From: Fulvimarina pelagi HTCC2506
Lineage (GTDB): Bacteria; Pseudomonadota; Alphaproteobacteria; Rhizobiales; Rhizobiaceae
DNA: 64,000 nt
Reading direction: 5' to 3'
NCBI RefSeq assembly: GCF_000153705.1
Contig: NZ_DS022272.1
Location: 62,001-126,000 of the forward strand
The position numbers were made by a program, and so were the translations under genes. Of this stretch, positions 1-9,641 are shown in pieces; within the stretch, counting starts at the first letter, position 1; each line of letters begins with the position of its first letter. The notes under the pieces are model-generated. The model was given only the letters and a program-made list of their open reading frames with translations, ran no database searches and was not told the DNA's origin.

Positions 1-1353
1 AATGAAGCCGGTCGAAATCTCGCCCGACTGCCAGCGCGGATGGCGCATGATGGCGGCGAGGAAGGGTACGTTGTGCTCGATCCCGTCGACGACGAAGGCG
101 TCGAGCGCGTCCGACATCGCGGCCACCGCGTCGTCGCGCGTCTCGCCCCAGGTACAGAGCTTGGCGATCATCGGATCGTAGAACATCGAGATCGCCGAGC
201 CTTCGGTGACGCCCGTGTCGTTGCGAATGATCGTGCCGTCCTTCGCCTTGCCTTCCTGCGGCGGACGGTAGCGCGTGAGGCGGCCGGTCGAGGGCAGGAA
301 GCCGCGATAAGGATTCTCTGCATAGATGCGGGATTCGATCGCCCAGCCCTTGATGCCGATATCGCCCTGGGTCAGCGACAGCTTTTCGCCCGCCGCGACC
401 CTGATCATCTCGGCGACGAGATCGACGCCGGTGATCAGCTCCGTCACCGGATGCTCCACCTGCAGCCGCGTGTTCATTTCGAGAAAGTAGAAATTGCGGT
501 TCTTGTCGACGATGAACTCGACCGTGCCCGCGCTCTGGTACTCGACGGCTTTCGCCAGCGCCACCGCCTGCTCGCCCATCTTTTGCCGCGTCTCCTCGTC
601 GAGGAAGGGCGAGGGGGCTTCCTCGATGACCTTCTGGTTGCGCCGCTGGATCGAGCATTCGCGTTCGTTGAGATAGATGCAATTGCCGTGTGCGTCCGCC
701 AGCACCTGGATCTCGATGTGCCGGGGCTCCTCGACGAACTTCTCGATGAAGATGCGGTCGTCGCCAAAGGAGGACGCGGCCTCGGATTTGGAGCGCGCGA
801 AGCCTTCCTTGGCCTCCTCGTCGTCCCAGGCGATGCGCATGCCCTTGCCGCCACCGCCGGCGGATGCCTTGATCATCACCGGATAGCCGATTTCGGCGGC
901 GATCCTGGCGGCTTCGTCCGCGTCCCCAATCAGGCCCATATGGCCGGGCACGGTGGAAACGCCCGCGTCCGCTGCGATCTCCTTGGAGGTGATCTTGTCG
1001 CCCATCGCCTTGATGGCCTTGGACTTCGGCCCGATGAAGGTGATCCCGGCCGCTTCCAGCGCCTCGCAGAACTTGGCGTTCTCAGACAGGAAGCCATAGC
1101 CCGGATGCACCGCCTCGGCGCCCGTTTCACTGCAGGCCGCGATGATCCGGTCCGCCACCAGATAGGATTGGTTCGCCTGCGCCGGCCCGATATGCACCGC
1201 CTCGTCCGCCATCCGCGTATGGACGGCGTCCCGATCCGCATCCGAATAGACCGCCACGGTAGCGATGCCCATCTCCTTCGCGGTCTTCATGACCCGGCAG
1301 GCGATCTCGCCCCGGTTGGCGATGAGGATTTTGGAAAAGGGAGGCTTCGTCAT
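1..1353 (-). CDS. pccA: Propionyl-CoA carboxylase alpha subunit (biotin carboxylase part), 3' end outside window
   Basis: Reading leftward from the ATG at 1353 gives an open frame to the window edge, so the C-terminal biotinyl domain is not visible. The N-terminus ([14 protein letters not shown]) is the classic start of biotin carboxylase. A glycine-rich ATP-grasp loop (GGGGKGMR) lies near residue 165 and the carboxylase motif [14 protein letters not shown] near residue 300. The enzyme carboxylates the biotin used by PccB to turn propionyl-CoA into methylmalonyl-CoA. It overlaps the stop of the small upstream ORF by 4 bases (ATGA), which points to translational coupling in a pccB-orf-pccA operon. 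An acetyl- or methylcrotonyl-CoA carboxylase is less likely because the partner is a PccB-type subunit. In a serine-cycle organism this step also serves the ethylmalonyl-CoA route. Confidence 0.93.
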   Translation of the reverse strand, partial: MTKPPFSKILIANRGEIACRVMKTAKEMGIATVAVYSDADRDAVHTRMADEAVHIGPAQANQSYLVADRIIAACSETGAEAVHPGYGFLSENAKFCEALEAAGITFIGPKSKAIKAMGDKITSKEIAADAGVSTVPGHMGLIGDADEAARIAAEIGYPVMIKASAGGGGKGMRIAWDDEEAKEGFARSKSEAASSFGDDRIFIEKFVEEPRHIEIQVLADAHGNCIYLNERECSIQRRNQKVIEEAPSPFLDEETRQKMGEQAVALAKAVEYQSAGTVEFIVDKNRNFYFLEMNTRLQVEHPVTELITGVDLVAEMIRVAAGEKLSLTQGDIGIKGWAIESRIYAENPYRGFLPSTGRLTRYRPPQEGKAKDGTIIRNDTGVTEGSAISMFYDPMIAKLCTWGETRDDAVAAMSDALDAFVVDGIEHNVPFLAAIMRHPRWQSGEISTGFI

Positions 1354-1727
1354 ACTTCGAGAATGTCCTGAAAGGCGTCGGGGTGCGTCTTGCGCGCGAC
1401 GGTTTCGTCGACGCGCAGCAGGGCTTCGTAGGATTGCGGATCGAACGGGTGTTCGGCGGGTACGATCTCACGGTTGAAAAGCCAGGAGATGCGTCCCGCA
1501 TCGAGATTGCCGCGCTCGAAGGGCTCGTTGCCGAACATGTGCCAGACAGCATGGAGAAAGGCGGTGTCGGCGAGCTTTTCGGTCGAGGTGCGGTCGTGGA
1601 AACGCTTGCGCTCGATGATCTTCGTCGCGCCCTTGGGGTTTGCCCGGCGCACGGTAAACTGGAAGCCGGTGCCGGGAAGGCCGGATGGAAAGCCGCGATG
1701 CTTGGTCATAGGCGGGAGCTTGGGCAT
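1350..1727 (-). CDS. Small conserved-type protein between pccB and pccA
   Basis: A 125-residue soluble protein without signal peptide or membrane segment. A second in-frame ATG at 1709 (MTKHRGF) could be the true start; neither has a clear ribosome site. The text is protein-like, with paired acidic/aromatic stretches ([20 protein letters not shown]) and a closing DAFQDILEV. It lies about 85 bases after pccB and its stop overlaps the pccA start. Co-transcription with the carboxylase is therefore likely, and an accessory or assembly role is possible, but no family is recognised and no function is claimed. Confidence 0.7.
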   Translation of the reverse strand: MPKLPPMTKHRGFPSGLPGTGFQFTVRRANPKGATKIIERKRFHDRTSTEKLADTAFLHAVWHMFGNEPFERGNLDAGRISWLFNREIVPAEHPFDPQSYEALLRVDETVARKTHPDAFQDILEV

Positions 1728-1812
1728 CAGCGGTCTCGCATGGGTTGGATGATCGACTGGTTGCGCCGTCCTTGGCAGGATGCCGCCCTTGAGACCATGG
1801 TGCGCGCAGCGA

Positions 1813-3345
1813 TCACAGCGGAATATTGTCGTGCTTGCGCATCGGCTCCGGCACGTCCTTCGTCTTCAGGATCTCCAAAGCCCGCAGCACCCGTCGCCGC
1901 GTGGAATGCGGCATGATCACCTCGTCGATGAAGCCGCGCTGGGCGGCGATGAAGGGGTTGGCGAAGCGATCCTCGTATTCCTTGGTGTGGGCTGCGAGCT
2001 TCTCCGCGTCGCCGGCATCCTTGCGATGGATGATCTCGGCCGCGCCCTTCGCGCCCATCACCGCGATCTGGGCGGAGGGCCAAGCATAGTTGACGTCGGC
2101 GCGGATGTGTTTGGAGGCCATCACGTCGTATGCGCCGCCATAGGCCTTGCGGGTGATGACGGTGACCTTCGGCACGGTCGCCTGGGCGTAGGCGAAGAGC
2201 AGCTTGGCGCCATGCTTGATGATGCCGCCATACTCCTGCGAAACGCCCGGCAGGAAGCCGGGCACGTCGACCAGCGTCAGGATCGGGATATTGAAGGCGT
2301 CGCAGAAACGCACGAAGCGAGCGGCCTTGCGGGAGGAATCAATGTCGAGGCAGCCGGCGAGAACCATGGGCTGGTTGGCGATAACGCCAATGGACTGGCC
2401 GTTCATCCGGATGAAGCCGATCAGGATATTGCCGGCAAAATCCTTCTGGATTTCTAGAAAGTCGCCCTCGTCGGCGATCTTTTCGATTACCTCGCGCATA
2501 TCGTAGGGCGTGTTCGCATTGTCCGGAACGAGGGTGTCGAGCGAGTTCTCCAGCCGGTTCGGATCGTCGTGGACGTCGAGGGTCGGCGCGGTCTCGCGCG
2601 ACGAGGACGGCAGGAAATCGAAGAGCCGGCGCACCTCCATGAGGGCCTCGACGTCGTTGTCGAAGGCGGCATCCGCGACGGAGCTTTTCTTCGTGTGGGT
2701 GGTCGCGCCGCCGAGCTCCTCGGCCGTCACCACCTCGCCGGTGACGGTCTTCACGACGTCCGGCCCGGTGACGAACATGTAGGATGTGTCGCGGACCATA
2801 TAGGTGAAGTCCGTCATCGCCGGCGAATAGACCGCACCGCCCGCGCAGGGACCCATGATGACGGAAATCTGCGGCACGACGCCCGAGGCTTGCACATTGC
2901 GCCAGAACACCTCGGCATAGCCGCCGAGCGAGGCGACACCCTCCTGAATGCGCGCGCCACCGGAATCGTTGAGGCCGATCAGCGGAATGCCGTTCTGGAC
3001 GGCAAGATCCATCACCTTGCAGATCTTCTCGGCATGGGTTTCCGAGAGAGAGCCGCCGAAGACCGTGAAATCCTGGGAAAAGACGTAGGTCGGCCGGCCG
3101 TTGATCGTGCCCCAGCCGGTGACGACGCCATCGCCCGGATATTGCTGCCTGGCCATGCCGAAATCGGTGGCACGGTGGGTCTTGAAGGTGTCGTATTCCT
3201 CGAACGAGCCTGGATCGAGCAGGACGTCCAGCCGCTCGCGAGCCGTCAGCTTGCCCTTCTCGTGCTGCTTGTCGATCCGCTTCTGCCCTCCGCCGAGCCG
3301 CGCCTCCACGCGCTTCTCTTCAAGCTGTTCGACGATTTCGAGCAT
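1813..3345 (-). CDS. pccB: Propionyl-CoA carboxylase beta (carboxyltransferase) subunit
   Basis: A 510-residue carboxyltransferase of the usual PccB length. The N-terminus contains the typical [21 protein letters not shown] segment. The first crotonase-like half carries the acyl-CoA/oxyanion region [14 protein letters not shown] and [12 protein letters not shown]. The second half carries VPGFLPG and [10 protein letters not shown]. The enzyme moves the carboxyl group from biotin on PccA to propionyl-CoA. An AGGAGA ribosome site lies just upstream of the ATG at 3345. It is first in a leftward operon with the 125-aa ORF and pccA. The family call is firm; substrate preference (propionyl over acetyl) rests on overall resemblance. 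Confidence 0.95.
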   Translation of the reverse strand: MLEIVEQLEEKRVEARLGGGQKRIDKQHEKGKLTARERLDVLLDPGSFEEYDTFKTHRATDFGMARQQYPGDGVVTGWGTINGRPTYVFSQDFTVFGGSLSETHAEKICKVMDLAVQNGIPLIGLNDSGGARIQEGVASLGGYAEVFWRNVQASGVVPQISVIMGPCAGGAVYSPAMTDFTYMVRDTSYMFVTGPDVVKTVTGEVVTAEELGGATTHTKKSSVADAAFDNDVEALMEVRRLFDFLPSSSRETAPTLDVHDDPNRLENSLDTLVPDNANTPYDMREVIEKIADEGDFLEIQKDFAGNILIGFIRMNGQSIGVIANQPMVLAGCLDIDSSRKAARFVRFCDAFNIPILTLVDVPGFLPGVSQEYGGIIKHGAKLLFAYAQATVPKVTVITRKAYGGAYDVMASKHIRADVNYAWPSAQIAVMGAKGAAEIIHRKDAGDAEKLAAHTKEYEDRFANPFIAAQRGFIDEVIMPHSTRRRVLRALEILKTKDVPEPMRKHDNIPL

Positions 3346-3508
3346 ATCCGGTCTCCTGTGCCGGGTACGACTTAGGGCATGGGGGCGGACGCAGACAAGG
3401 TGGGGAACAGCGCTATGTTCCGGCTGTGGGTAAGTCGTTTCGCCAAGCGCTTCGAAAACAGCGGGCTTCGTCGAAAAAGGCTTCGCAACCCATGACGGGA
3501 GAGCCGCG

Positions 3509-3673
3509 ATGACTCAATGGTACGGTCTTCTCGAGCCGCTCGTCGTACTCATCGGCCTTGCGTTGCTTCTCTACTATCAGGTCTGGAAGAACCCGTACGA
3601 GATCGAGAAGCGGCAAAAACGGCGTAGGGAGAAGGCCGAGAAGAAGGCAGCGCGGGAGCATGGCGAGGAATAG
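3509..3673 (+). CDS. 54-residue single-span membrane protein
   Basis: ATG at 3509 after a GGGAG ribosome site, stop TAG at 3671-3673. The sequence has one strongly hydrophobic span (residues about 7-24, [19 protein letters not shown]) followed by a tail very rich in Arg, Lys and Glu ([21 protein letters not shown]), so the tail probably lies in the cytoplasm. It stands alone on the + strand between pccB and the glycerate kinase gene. The pattern of ribosome site, membrane span and charged tail is unlikely by chance, but no function is recognised. Confidence 0.6.
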   Translation: MTQWYGLLEPLVVLIGLALLLYYQVWKNPYEIEKRQKRRREKAEKKAAREHGEE

Positions 3674-3730
3674 CGCGCCACCTCTTGGCGCAGATCGTGG
3701 CTCGATCGAGCAGAGGCGAGTTTGTTGCGG

Positions 3731-5026
3731 CTACCGCAGCAGGATCACCTGGACGTCCGCAACGTTGGTGCCCGTCGCACCAGTCTTAACGAGGGCGTCA
3801 GCGGCCTCTAGCGCAGGATTAGAGTCGTTGTCAGCCAGCTTGGCCTCCGGATCGAGACCCGATTGACGCATCCTGTCGAGGGTCTCTCGATCGACGATCG
3901 CACCCGCTGCATTGGTGGGACCGTCCCGGCCGTCGGTGCCGCCGGATAGGAAGACCCAGTCGCCGCTGATCGGCTCGGCCTCGGCGAGCATGGCGAAACG
4001 CATCGCCATTTCCTGATTTCGGCCGCCAGTACCGCCGCCCCTCAGAACGACGGTGGTTTCACCGCCCGCGATGATGGCAATGGGCTTTCCGCCAGAGGAA
4101 TGGTTGCGCAGGAGTTCTCGGAGGCGCTGAGCCGCATCGGCGACGTCGCCGTCGAGCCAGCCATCCACGCGATCGGTCACATAGCCCAACTCTTCCGCGG
4201 CGGCTTCCGCCGCATCGCAGCTGAGACTGTTTGAGCCGACGATGACGGTCTCGAATTCCTGAGACGAAAAGTCCTGGTCTTCGCTCGTTCCCCGCAAGCG
4301 GGCGAGGGCGGCTTCGGGGATCCGGTCCTCGATCCCGTAACGCTGAACGATGTCAAGGGCGGCTTCCGGCATATCGGCGGGAGGAACGCTCGGGCCGGAG
4401 GCAACCGATTTGGGATCGTCGCCCGGCACATCGGAAAGGATAAGGGAGAGCACGCGGGCCGGTGCGGCTCGCTTGAGAAGCCCGCCTCCTTTCAGACGCG
4501 AGAGCTTGCGGCGGACGGTATTGATCTCGTCGATCGGCGCGCCGCAGCCAAGAAGCGCGTCGTTGACGGCAATCTTGTCCTCAAGCGTCAAACCCTCGGC
4601 GGGCGCGGTCAGAAGCGCCGATCCGCCGCCCGAAACGAGGACGAGAACGAGATCGCCCTCTTCGGCGCTGTCGGCGGCCGCCTCAATGGCTTCGGCGCCC
4701 TTTTCGCTGCCCTCCGTCGGGGTCGGATGACCGCCGACATAGGTGTCTACCCCGGCGATGACCTTGGCTGCATCCTGCGTGGTGACCGCAACGCCGGCCT
4801 TCAGCTTGTCCTGTACGTAGGGAAGGGCGGCCTCGGCCATCTGGGTCGCGGCCTTGCCAAAGGCGATGAGGACGATCGCCTTCGCATCGAGGATTTGTGC
4901 ATGACGGTCACGAAGCGCTGCCTCGACCGCGTTCGCCGGATCGGCGGCCTCGACCGCGCGCTGGAAGATCGCCTCTGCATCGGCGCGAAGCGAAGGGTCC
5001 GGGCCCTGATCCTGCGTTTCGGACAT
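3731..5026 (-). CDS. gckA: Glycerate 2-kinase (MOFRL family)
   Basis: The start is set at the ATG at 5026 (MSETQDQGPD), 5 bases after the hprA stop; an upstream in-frame ATG at 5119 lies inside hprA and is rejected. The 431-residue protein shows MOFRL-type landmarks: VLVSGGGSALL near residue 118, VRRKLSRLKGGGL, SLILSDVPGD, AGGETTV and FLSGGTDGRDGPT near the C-terminus. It phosphorylates D-glycerate to 2-phosphoglycerate, the step that sends serine-cycle carbon to PEP. Its place after hydroxypyruvate reductase in the cluster supports that role over general glycerate or tartrate catabolism. It is probably the last gene of the leftward operon. Confidence 0.93.
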   Translation of the reverse strand: MSETQDQGPDPSLRADAEAIFQRAVEAADPANAVEAALRDRHAQILDAKAIVLIAFGKAATQMAEAALPYVQDKLKAGVAVTTQDAAKVIAGVDTYVGGHPTPTEGSEKGAEAIEAAADSAEEGDLVLVLVSGGGSALLTAPAEGLTLEDKIAVNDALLGCGAPIDEINTVRRKLSRLKGGGLLKRAAPARVLSLILSDVPGDDPKSVASGPSVPPADMPEAALDIVQRYGIEDRIPEAALARLRGTSEDQDFSSQEFETVIVGSNSLSCDAAEAAAEELGYVTDRVDGWLDGDVADAAQRLRELLRNHSSGGKPIAIIAGGETTVVLRGGGTGGRNQEMAMRFAMLAEAEPISGDWVFLSGGTDGRDGPTNAAGAIVDRETLDRMRQSGLDPEAKLADNDSNPALEAADALVKTGATGTNVADVQVILLR

Positions 5027-5031
5027 GCGTT

Positions 5032-6000
5032 TCAGGCCACTCGATCGCCGGGTTCCTTGCCGGCGAAGAAGGCTTCGAGATTGTCCATCACGCGCCAGCC
5101 CATGGCATCGCGCGTCCATTTGGTCGCCGAGCCGAGATGGGGGAGCATGACAGCGTTGGTTTCGAGAAGCGGTGGCGGGATCGTCGGCTCACCTTCGAAC
5201 ACGTCGAGGCCGGCGCCAGCGATCGTTCCGTTGTTGAGAGCGTCGGCGAGGGCCTTCGCATCGACGACCTCGCCGCGCGCGGAATTCACGAGGATCGCGG
5301 TCGGCTTCATCATGGCGAGCCGCTCGGCATTGATGAGATGGTAGTTCTCCTTGCCGCCCGGCATGTGGAGCGAGACGACGTCGGCTTCCTTGAGGACGGC
5401 TTCGATGGAATCGCGGGGCTCGGCCTTGGTCGCCGCCGCCTTTTCCGGTGAAACGGGGAAGGCGTCGTAATAGATCACCTTCATTCCGAAGCCGTGATGG
5501 GCCCGTTTTGCGGCTTCCTGGCCGATGCGACCAAAGCCGAGGACGCCGAAGGTTCCGCCGGAAATCTTGGTGCCGATCATGTGTGTGGGTCGCCAGCCGG
5601 TCCAGTTTCCGGCGCGCAGTTCGCGCTCACCTTCGCCGGCGCGGCGCGCGGCCATCAGCATCAGCGTCATGGCAAGATCGGCGGTGCATTCGGAGAGGAC
5701 TTCCGGCGTATTGGTCACGACAATGCCAGCCTTTTTGGCGGCGTCCGTGTCGATATGGCTGTAGCCGACGCCGTAGCTTGCGATGATCTTCGCCTTGGGG
5801 TCGGTGACGTCGAGCACGGAGGAGTCCACGCTGTCGGAGACGGTCGGGCAGACGGCGTCGTACTCCATCAAGGCTTGACGCATAGCGTCCTTGGACATCG
5901 GCTTGTCGTTCTCGTTGAACGTTACGTCATAGGTCTCGGCGAGTTTTTTCTCAACGGCTTCGGGCCAGCGGCGCGTTACCAGTATCTTCGGCTTGCTCAT
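5032..6000 (-). CDS. hprA: Hydroxypyruvate/glyoxylate reductase (D-2-hydroxyacid dehydrogenase)
   Basis: A 322-residue D-isomer-specific 2-hydroxyacid dehydrogenase. The Rossmann motif is GFGRIGQ near residue 155. The catalytic set is visible: Arg in NSARGEVVD near 240, Glu in DVFEGEP near 270, and His in LPHLGSAT near 290. The N-terminal substrate domain carries YGVGYSHID. A strong GGGAGGAGG ribosome site precedes the ATG at 6000. In the serine cycle the enzyme reduces hydroxypyruvate to glycerate, which the next gene phosphorylates. By sequence alone a glyoxylate reductase is equally possible; the neighbours favour hydroxypyruvate. Confidence 0.9.
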   Translation of the reverse strand: MSKPKILVTRRWPEAVEKKLAETYDVTFNENDKPMSKDAMRQALMEYDAVCPTVSDSVDSSVLDVTDPKAKIIASYGVGYSHIDTDAAKKAGIVVTNTPEVLSECTADLAMTLMLMAARRAGEGERELRAGNWTGWRPTHMIGTKISGGTFGVLGFGRIGQEAAKRAHHGFGMKVIYYDAFPVSPEKAAATKAEPRDSIEAVLKEADVVSLHMPGGKENYHLINAERLAMMKPTAILVNSARGEVVDAKALADALNNGTIAGAGLDVFEGEPTIPPPLLETNAVMLPHLGSATKWTRDAMGWRVMDNLEAFFAGKEPGDRVA

Positions 6001-6099
6001 TTATGCGAATCCTCCTCCCGCGTGCGAACAAGAAAGGGCGAATGGCGCGGATTGTCCATACCCGCGCCAAAGCCTCGGTAGACGGGCGATCCGGCCCCG

Positions 6100-6996
6100 T
6101 CAGGCGGCTTGCTTGGCGCCAATCATCTCCTCGACCACCTCGCCGAACGCCGATGGATGGGGCACGACATGGATGCCGCACTCCTTCATGATCTCGATCT
6201 TCTCGGCCGCCGATTCGCCCTCGGTGGACACGATGGCGCCGGCATGGCCCATGCGCTTACCCTTGGGAGCCGAAGCGCCCGCGATGTAGGCGGCGACGGG
6301 CTTGGACATGTTCTTCTGCGCCCAGCGAGCGGCTTCCGCTTCCTGTGGTCCGCCGATCTCGCCGATCATGACGACGGCATCGGTCTCGGGATCGGCCTCG
6401 AAGAGTTCGAGGCAGTCCTTGAAGGACGAGCCGTTGATCGGGTCGCCGCCGATGCCGATCGACGTCGAGACTCCGATGCCTTTTTCCAGCATCTGCGAGG
6501 CCGCTTCGTATGAGAGCGTGCCCGAGCGCGCGACGATACCGATGCGGCCCTGCTCGTAGATGTTGGTCGGCATGATGCCCATGAAGCCGTGACCGGGCGA
6601 GATCATTCCGGCGCAGTTCGGGCCGAACAGGCGCATTTTGTCTTCCTGCCGGTAGCGGCGCATGTAGCGCTTCACGCGCATCATGTCCTGGGCAGGAATG
6701 CCGTCGGTGATGCAGACGCAGAACTTGATGCCCGCATCGGCTGCTTCCATGATCGAATCCGCCGCGAACGGAGGCGGCACGAAGACGATGGAGGCTTCGG
6801 CCCCGGTTTCCTCGACCGCGCCGCGGACCGTGTTGAAGACGGGCAGGTCGAGATGCATCTGGCCGCCCTTTGAGGGTGTCACGCCGCCGACGACTTTGGT
6901 GCCGTAGCGGATCATGTCCTCGGCGTGGAAGGTCCCGATCTTGCCGGTGAAGCCCTGGACGATGACCTTGGTGTCCTTGGTAAGCAGTACTGCCAT
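6100..6996 (-). CDS. mtkB: Malate-CoA ligase (malate thiokinase) alpha subunit
   Basis: The start is taken at the ATG at 6996, behind a good GGGAGG site; the frame extends further upstream but into mtkA. The 298-residue protein has the CoA-binding opening (VIVQGFTGKIGTFHAEDM), the NCAGMISPG segment, and the active-site His that is transiently phosphorylated (GHAGAIVS, His near 251). It belongs to the succinyl-CoA synthetase alpha family. Position directly after mtkA and after malyl-CoA lyase identifies it as the malate rather than succinate enzyme by context; sequence alone does not separate the two with certainty. Confidence 0.9.
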   Translation of the reverse strand: MAVLLTKDTKVIVQGFTGKIGTFHAEDMIRYGTKVVGGVTPSKGGQMHLDLPVFNTVRGAVEETGAEASIVFVPPPFAADSIMEAADAGIKFCVCITDGIPAQDMMRVKRYMRRYRQEDKMRLFGPNCAGMISPGHGFMGIMPTNIYEQGRIGIVARSGTLSYEAASQMLEKGIGVSTSIGIGGDPINGSSFKDCLELFEADPETDAVVMIGEIGGPQEAEAARWAQKNMSKPVAAYIAGASAPKGKRMGHAGAIVSTEGESAAEKIEIMKECGIHVVPHPSAFGEVVEEMIGAKQAA

Positions 6997-7007
6997 GATA
7001 TCCTCCC

Positions 7008-8195
7008 TTAAGCCGCGGCTTTCGTTCCGCCGGCGTCCTTCCAAGCCTTCACGGCCTTTTCGGCACCCTCCTTGAGGGTGTCGGCCACGATGATGTCCTC
7101 GCCGGAGTCGGCGAGAATCTGCTTGCCCTTCTCGACGTTCGTGCCGGCGAGGCGGACGATGATCGGCAGGCTGACGCCGACCTCCTTCTTGGCCTTGATC
7201 ACGCCCTCGGCGACCCAGTCGCAGCGGTTGATGCCGGCGAAGATATTGACGAAAATCACCTTGACGTTCTCGTCCTGGAGGACGGCGCGGAAGCTCTTGG
7301 CCACGCGGTCCGGACTTGCGCCGCCCCCAATGTCCAGGAAGTTCGCTGGTTCGCCGCCGGCGATCTTGATCATGTCGAGAGTGGCCATGGCGAGGCCGGC
7401 ACCGTTGATGATGCAGCCGATCTCGCCGTTCAGGCCGACATAGGAGAGCCCGCGATCGGAGGCGAAGGTCTCGCGCGGGTCTTCCTGGCTCTTGTCGCGG
7501 AGTTCGGAGATTTCCTGGCGGCGGAAGAGTGCGTTCTCGTCGAAGCTCATCTTGGCGTCGAGCGCCATGACGCTGCCGCCGCCCGTAATCACCAGTGGAT
7601 TGATTTCGAGCATCGAGCCGTCGTAATCGCGGAACGCGCGATAGCAGCCGAGGATCGTGTCGACCATCCGGTTCACGACCTTGTATTCGAGGCCGAGATT
7701 GTAGGCGATCTCACGGGCCTGAAATTCCTGCAGGCCGTGTCCGGGATCGACCACCGTCTTGATCAGCGATTCCGGCTCTTTGTCGGCGATCTCTTCGACC
7801 TCCATGCCGCCGGAGGAGGACGCGATGATCATGATGCGCTCGGCTTTGCGATCGAGCACGAAGCCGAGATAGAGTTCCTGCGCGATATCGACCGTCTCTT
7901 CGATGTAGAGGCGATTGACGAGCTTGCCCTCGGGGCCGGTCTGGTGCGTTACGAGACGCTTGCCGAGCATCTCCTCGGCAGCTTGTTTCACCGCCTTGTC
8001 GCTGTCGCAAAGCTTGACGCCGCCTGCCTTTCCACGAGCGCCGGAATGGATCTGCGCCTTCACCGCCCAGCGTTCGCCGCCGATCTCGCTGGCGCGATAA
8101 GCCGCCTGCTCAGGGCTGTAGGCGAGGCCTCCGCGCGGCAGGTTCACGCCGTGCCGGGCCAGAAGCTCCTTGGCCTGATATTCATGGATATCCAT
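7008..8195 (-). CDS. mtkA: Malate-CoA ligase (malate thiokinase) beta subunit
   Basis: A 395-residue ATP-grasp protein of the succinyl-CoA synthetase beta family. It begins [17 protein letters not shown] and contains the ATP-grasp stretch [18 protein letters not shown], a metal-binding LEINPLV near 197, and the CoA/phosphohistidine loop [13 protein letters not shown] with DIGGGA. A GGGAG site lies ahead of the ATG at 8195. With mtkB it forms malyl-CoA from malate, CoA and ATP, the substrate of the lyase encoded 24 bases upstream. The coupling to mcl, mtkB, hprA and gckA makes the serine-cycle role very likely. Confidence 0.92.
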   Translation of the reverse strand: MDIHEYQAKELLARHGVNLPRGGLAYSPEQAAYRASEIGGERWAVKAQIHSGARGKAGGVKLCDSDKAVKQAAEEMLGKRLVTHQTGPEGKLVNRLYIEETVDIAQELYLGFVLDRKAERIMIIASSSGGMEVEEIADKEPESLIKTVVDPGHGLQEFQAREIAYNLGLEYKVVNRMVDTILGCYRAFRDYDGSMLEINPLVITGGGSVMALDAKMSFDENALFRRQEISELRDKSQEDPRETFASDRGLSYVGLNGEIGCIINGAGLAMATLDMIKIAGGEPANFLDIGGGASPDRVAKSFRAVLQDENVKVIFVNIFAGINRCDWVAEGVIKAKKEVGVSLPIIVRLAGTNVEKGKQILADSGEDIIVADTLKEGAEKAVKAWKDAGGTKAAA

Positions 8196-8219
8196 GTCGT
8201 TTCTCCCTTTCGTCGCCGA

Positions 8220-9158
8220 TCAGCGTGCGTTGATAGCTTCGTGCATTTTCAGAACGTTCTGGGCCATTCGCTCGGACGCGGCGTCGATCATCTTGCCGTC
8301 AAGCGAGGCTGCGCCCTGACCCTTGCCCTCGGCCTCCTTGAGAGCTGCGATGATCTTGCGGGCCTTCTCGACCTCGGCATCAGGCGGTGAGAACACGTCG
8401 TTGGCGAGCTTGATCTGGCTCGGATGGATCGCCCATTTGCCCTCGATCCCAAGCGAAGCGGCACGGTTGGCGCCATCGAGGTAGCCGTCCGGATCCGAGA
8501 AGTCGCCAAAGGGGCCGTCGATCGGCCGCAGGCCGTAGGCGCGGCAGGCGACCGTCATGCGCGACAGGGCGTAGTGCCACTGATCGCCAGGATAGTTCGG
8601 GTTGAGTCCGCCGATATTGGTGGTTCGCGCCTTGTTGAAAGCGGCATAGTCGGCAACGCCGAAGTGCAGGGCCTCGAGACGGCCGCCATAGGCCGCGATT
8701 TTCTCGACGTTGGCCATGCCGAGGGCGGTCTCGATCAGCGCCTCGATGCCGACCTTCGTCTCGTAGCCCTTCGCCATCTCGATCTGATTGACCATGGCCT
8801 CGACCATGTAGATGTCGGACGGATTGCCGACCTTGGGGATCAGGATCGTGTCGAAGCGGTCGCCGGCTTGTTCCATCAGGTCGACGACGTCGCGATACAT
8901 GTACTTCGTGTCGATGCCGTTGATACGGACGGAGACCGTCTTGTTCTTGGCGCGCCAGTCGATATCGTTGAGGATCTGGATGATGTTCTTGAGCGCCTTC
9001 TCCTTGTCGGGCGGCGCGACCGCATCCTCGATGTCGAGGAAGACGTAGTCGGCCTCGCCGTCGGCGGCCTTTTCCATCATCGTCGCGTTCGCGCCCGGCA
9101 CTGCGAGTTCGCTGCGCTGCAGCCGGAATTTCCGTAGGTTGTGGAGCTCGTGGCTCAT
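8220..9158 (-). CDS. mcl: L-malyl-CoA / beta-methylmalyl-CoA lyase
   Basis: A 312-residue HpcH/HpaI-type (CitE-like) lyase. Typical segments are RSELAVPGANATMMEKA at the N-terminus (CoA binding), the Mg-binding FLDIEDAV near residue 40, the VRINGID strand, KVGIEALIETALGMANVE with the conserved Glu, and GKWAIHPSQI near 245. It splits malyl-CoA into glyoxylate and acetyl-CoA, closing the serine cycle; the same family member works in the ethylmalonyl-CoA pathway. A strong GGAGGAG site precedes the ATG at 9158. It is the first large gene of a leftward operon mcl-mtkA-mtkB-hprA-gckA. Confidence 0.94.
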   Translation of the reverse strand: MSHELHNLRKFRLQRSELAVPGANATMMEKAADGEADYVFLDIEDAVAPPDKEKALKNIIQILNDIDWRAKNKTVSVRINGIDTKYMYRDVVDLMEQAGDRFDTILIPKVGNPSDIYMVEAMVNQIEMAKGYETKVGIEALIETALGMANVEKIAAYGGRLEALHFGVADYAAFNKARTTNIGGLNPNYPGDQWHYALSRMTVACRAYGLRPIDGPFGDFSDPDGYLDGANRAASLGIEGKWAIHPSQIKLANDVFSPPDAEVEKARKIIAALKEAEGKGQGAASLDGKMIDAASERMAQNVLKMHEAINAR

Positions 9159-9188
9159 GGGGTCTCCTCCCTGTGATGTCGGTTGGCC

Positions 9189-9413
9189 TCAGATCGTCGC
9201 GGTGGGGCGGTGCGGATCGGAGGCGGTCGGCGGGTCGATGATGGTGGTGCGGACGGAACTGCGCGCTGTGACGGCGAGCCGGACGACGAGCGGGTCGCGA
9301 TGGCGATAGAAACCGGACGCGTGGCAGGCCAAGGCGGCGCCGAAACCGGCTCTGTCTTCGCAATCCGGTGCAAGCGCGCGTTCCGGCACAAACCCCTGTT
9401 TCCGACCGGTCAT
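9189..9413 (-). CDS. 74-residue protein heading the malyl-CoA lyase operon
   Basis: The ATG at 9413 (MTGRKQGFVPER) follows a strong GGGAGGA ribosome site, which decides the start over the longer frame reaching 9572. The protein has cysteines near residues 19 and 29, a basic centre (HASGFYRHRDP) and a beta-like tail rich in Val and Thr (VVRLAVTARSSVRTT). No domain is recognised. It lies 30 bases before mcl and downstream of the palindrome at 9507-9526, so it is probably the first translated gene of the operon. Its function is unknown. Confidence 0.55.
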   Translation of the reverse strand: MTGRKQGFVPERALAPDCEDRAGFGAALACHASGFYRHRDPLVVRLAVTARSSVRTTIIDPPTASDPHRPTATI

Positions 9414-9506
9414 GGCAAGTCCTCCCAGCGACTTCGACTTGCCGGGAAGTATCAAGCCCGGGGTGTTCCAACACAAGCAAGGGAAGGATAGGAACTTGAT
9501 TGGTTC

Positions 9507-9526
9507 CGGGTAGGAAAACCTACCCG
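9507..9526. promoter_or_regulatory. Perfect palindrome upstream of the malyl-CoA lyase operon (candidate operator)
   Basis: Arms CGGGTAGG and CCTACCCG are separated by AAAA, an exact 8-base inverted repeat. It lies about 94 bases upstream of the 74-aa ORF start and between that operon and the LuxR-type regulator gene. A related sequence occurs ahead of ppc (13337-13358). It could also be the stem of a transcript hairpin, but there is no T-run after it. Confidence 0.5.
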
Positions 9527-9641
9527 AATGAGATGCGACGTTTCTCTGTTTGTCTTGCCGAGAGATGTGCAAGAGAATGTCGACCAGACAAACCAGCTAC
9601 CCGATTGCTTCCGCGCTGCAGCAAAAGGGGATGAATGCCCG

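Noticed and set aside
40..1371. Long + strand frame of 443 codons opposite pccA
   Set aside because: It is the antisense shadow of pccA; composition is Arg/His/Asp-rich and typical of reverse frames in G+C-rich genes.
3413..3661. Minus-strand 82-codon frame after pccB
   Set aside because: It overlaps the better supported 54-aa membrane protein on the + strand and lacks a ribosome site.
6100..8195. Succinyl-CoA synthetase (sucCD) instead of malate thiokinase
   Set aside because: Sequence families overlap, but adjacency to malyl-CoA lyase, hydroxypyruvate reductase and glycerate kinase, and absence of TCA neighbours, favour mtkAB.
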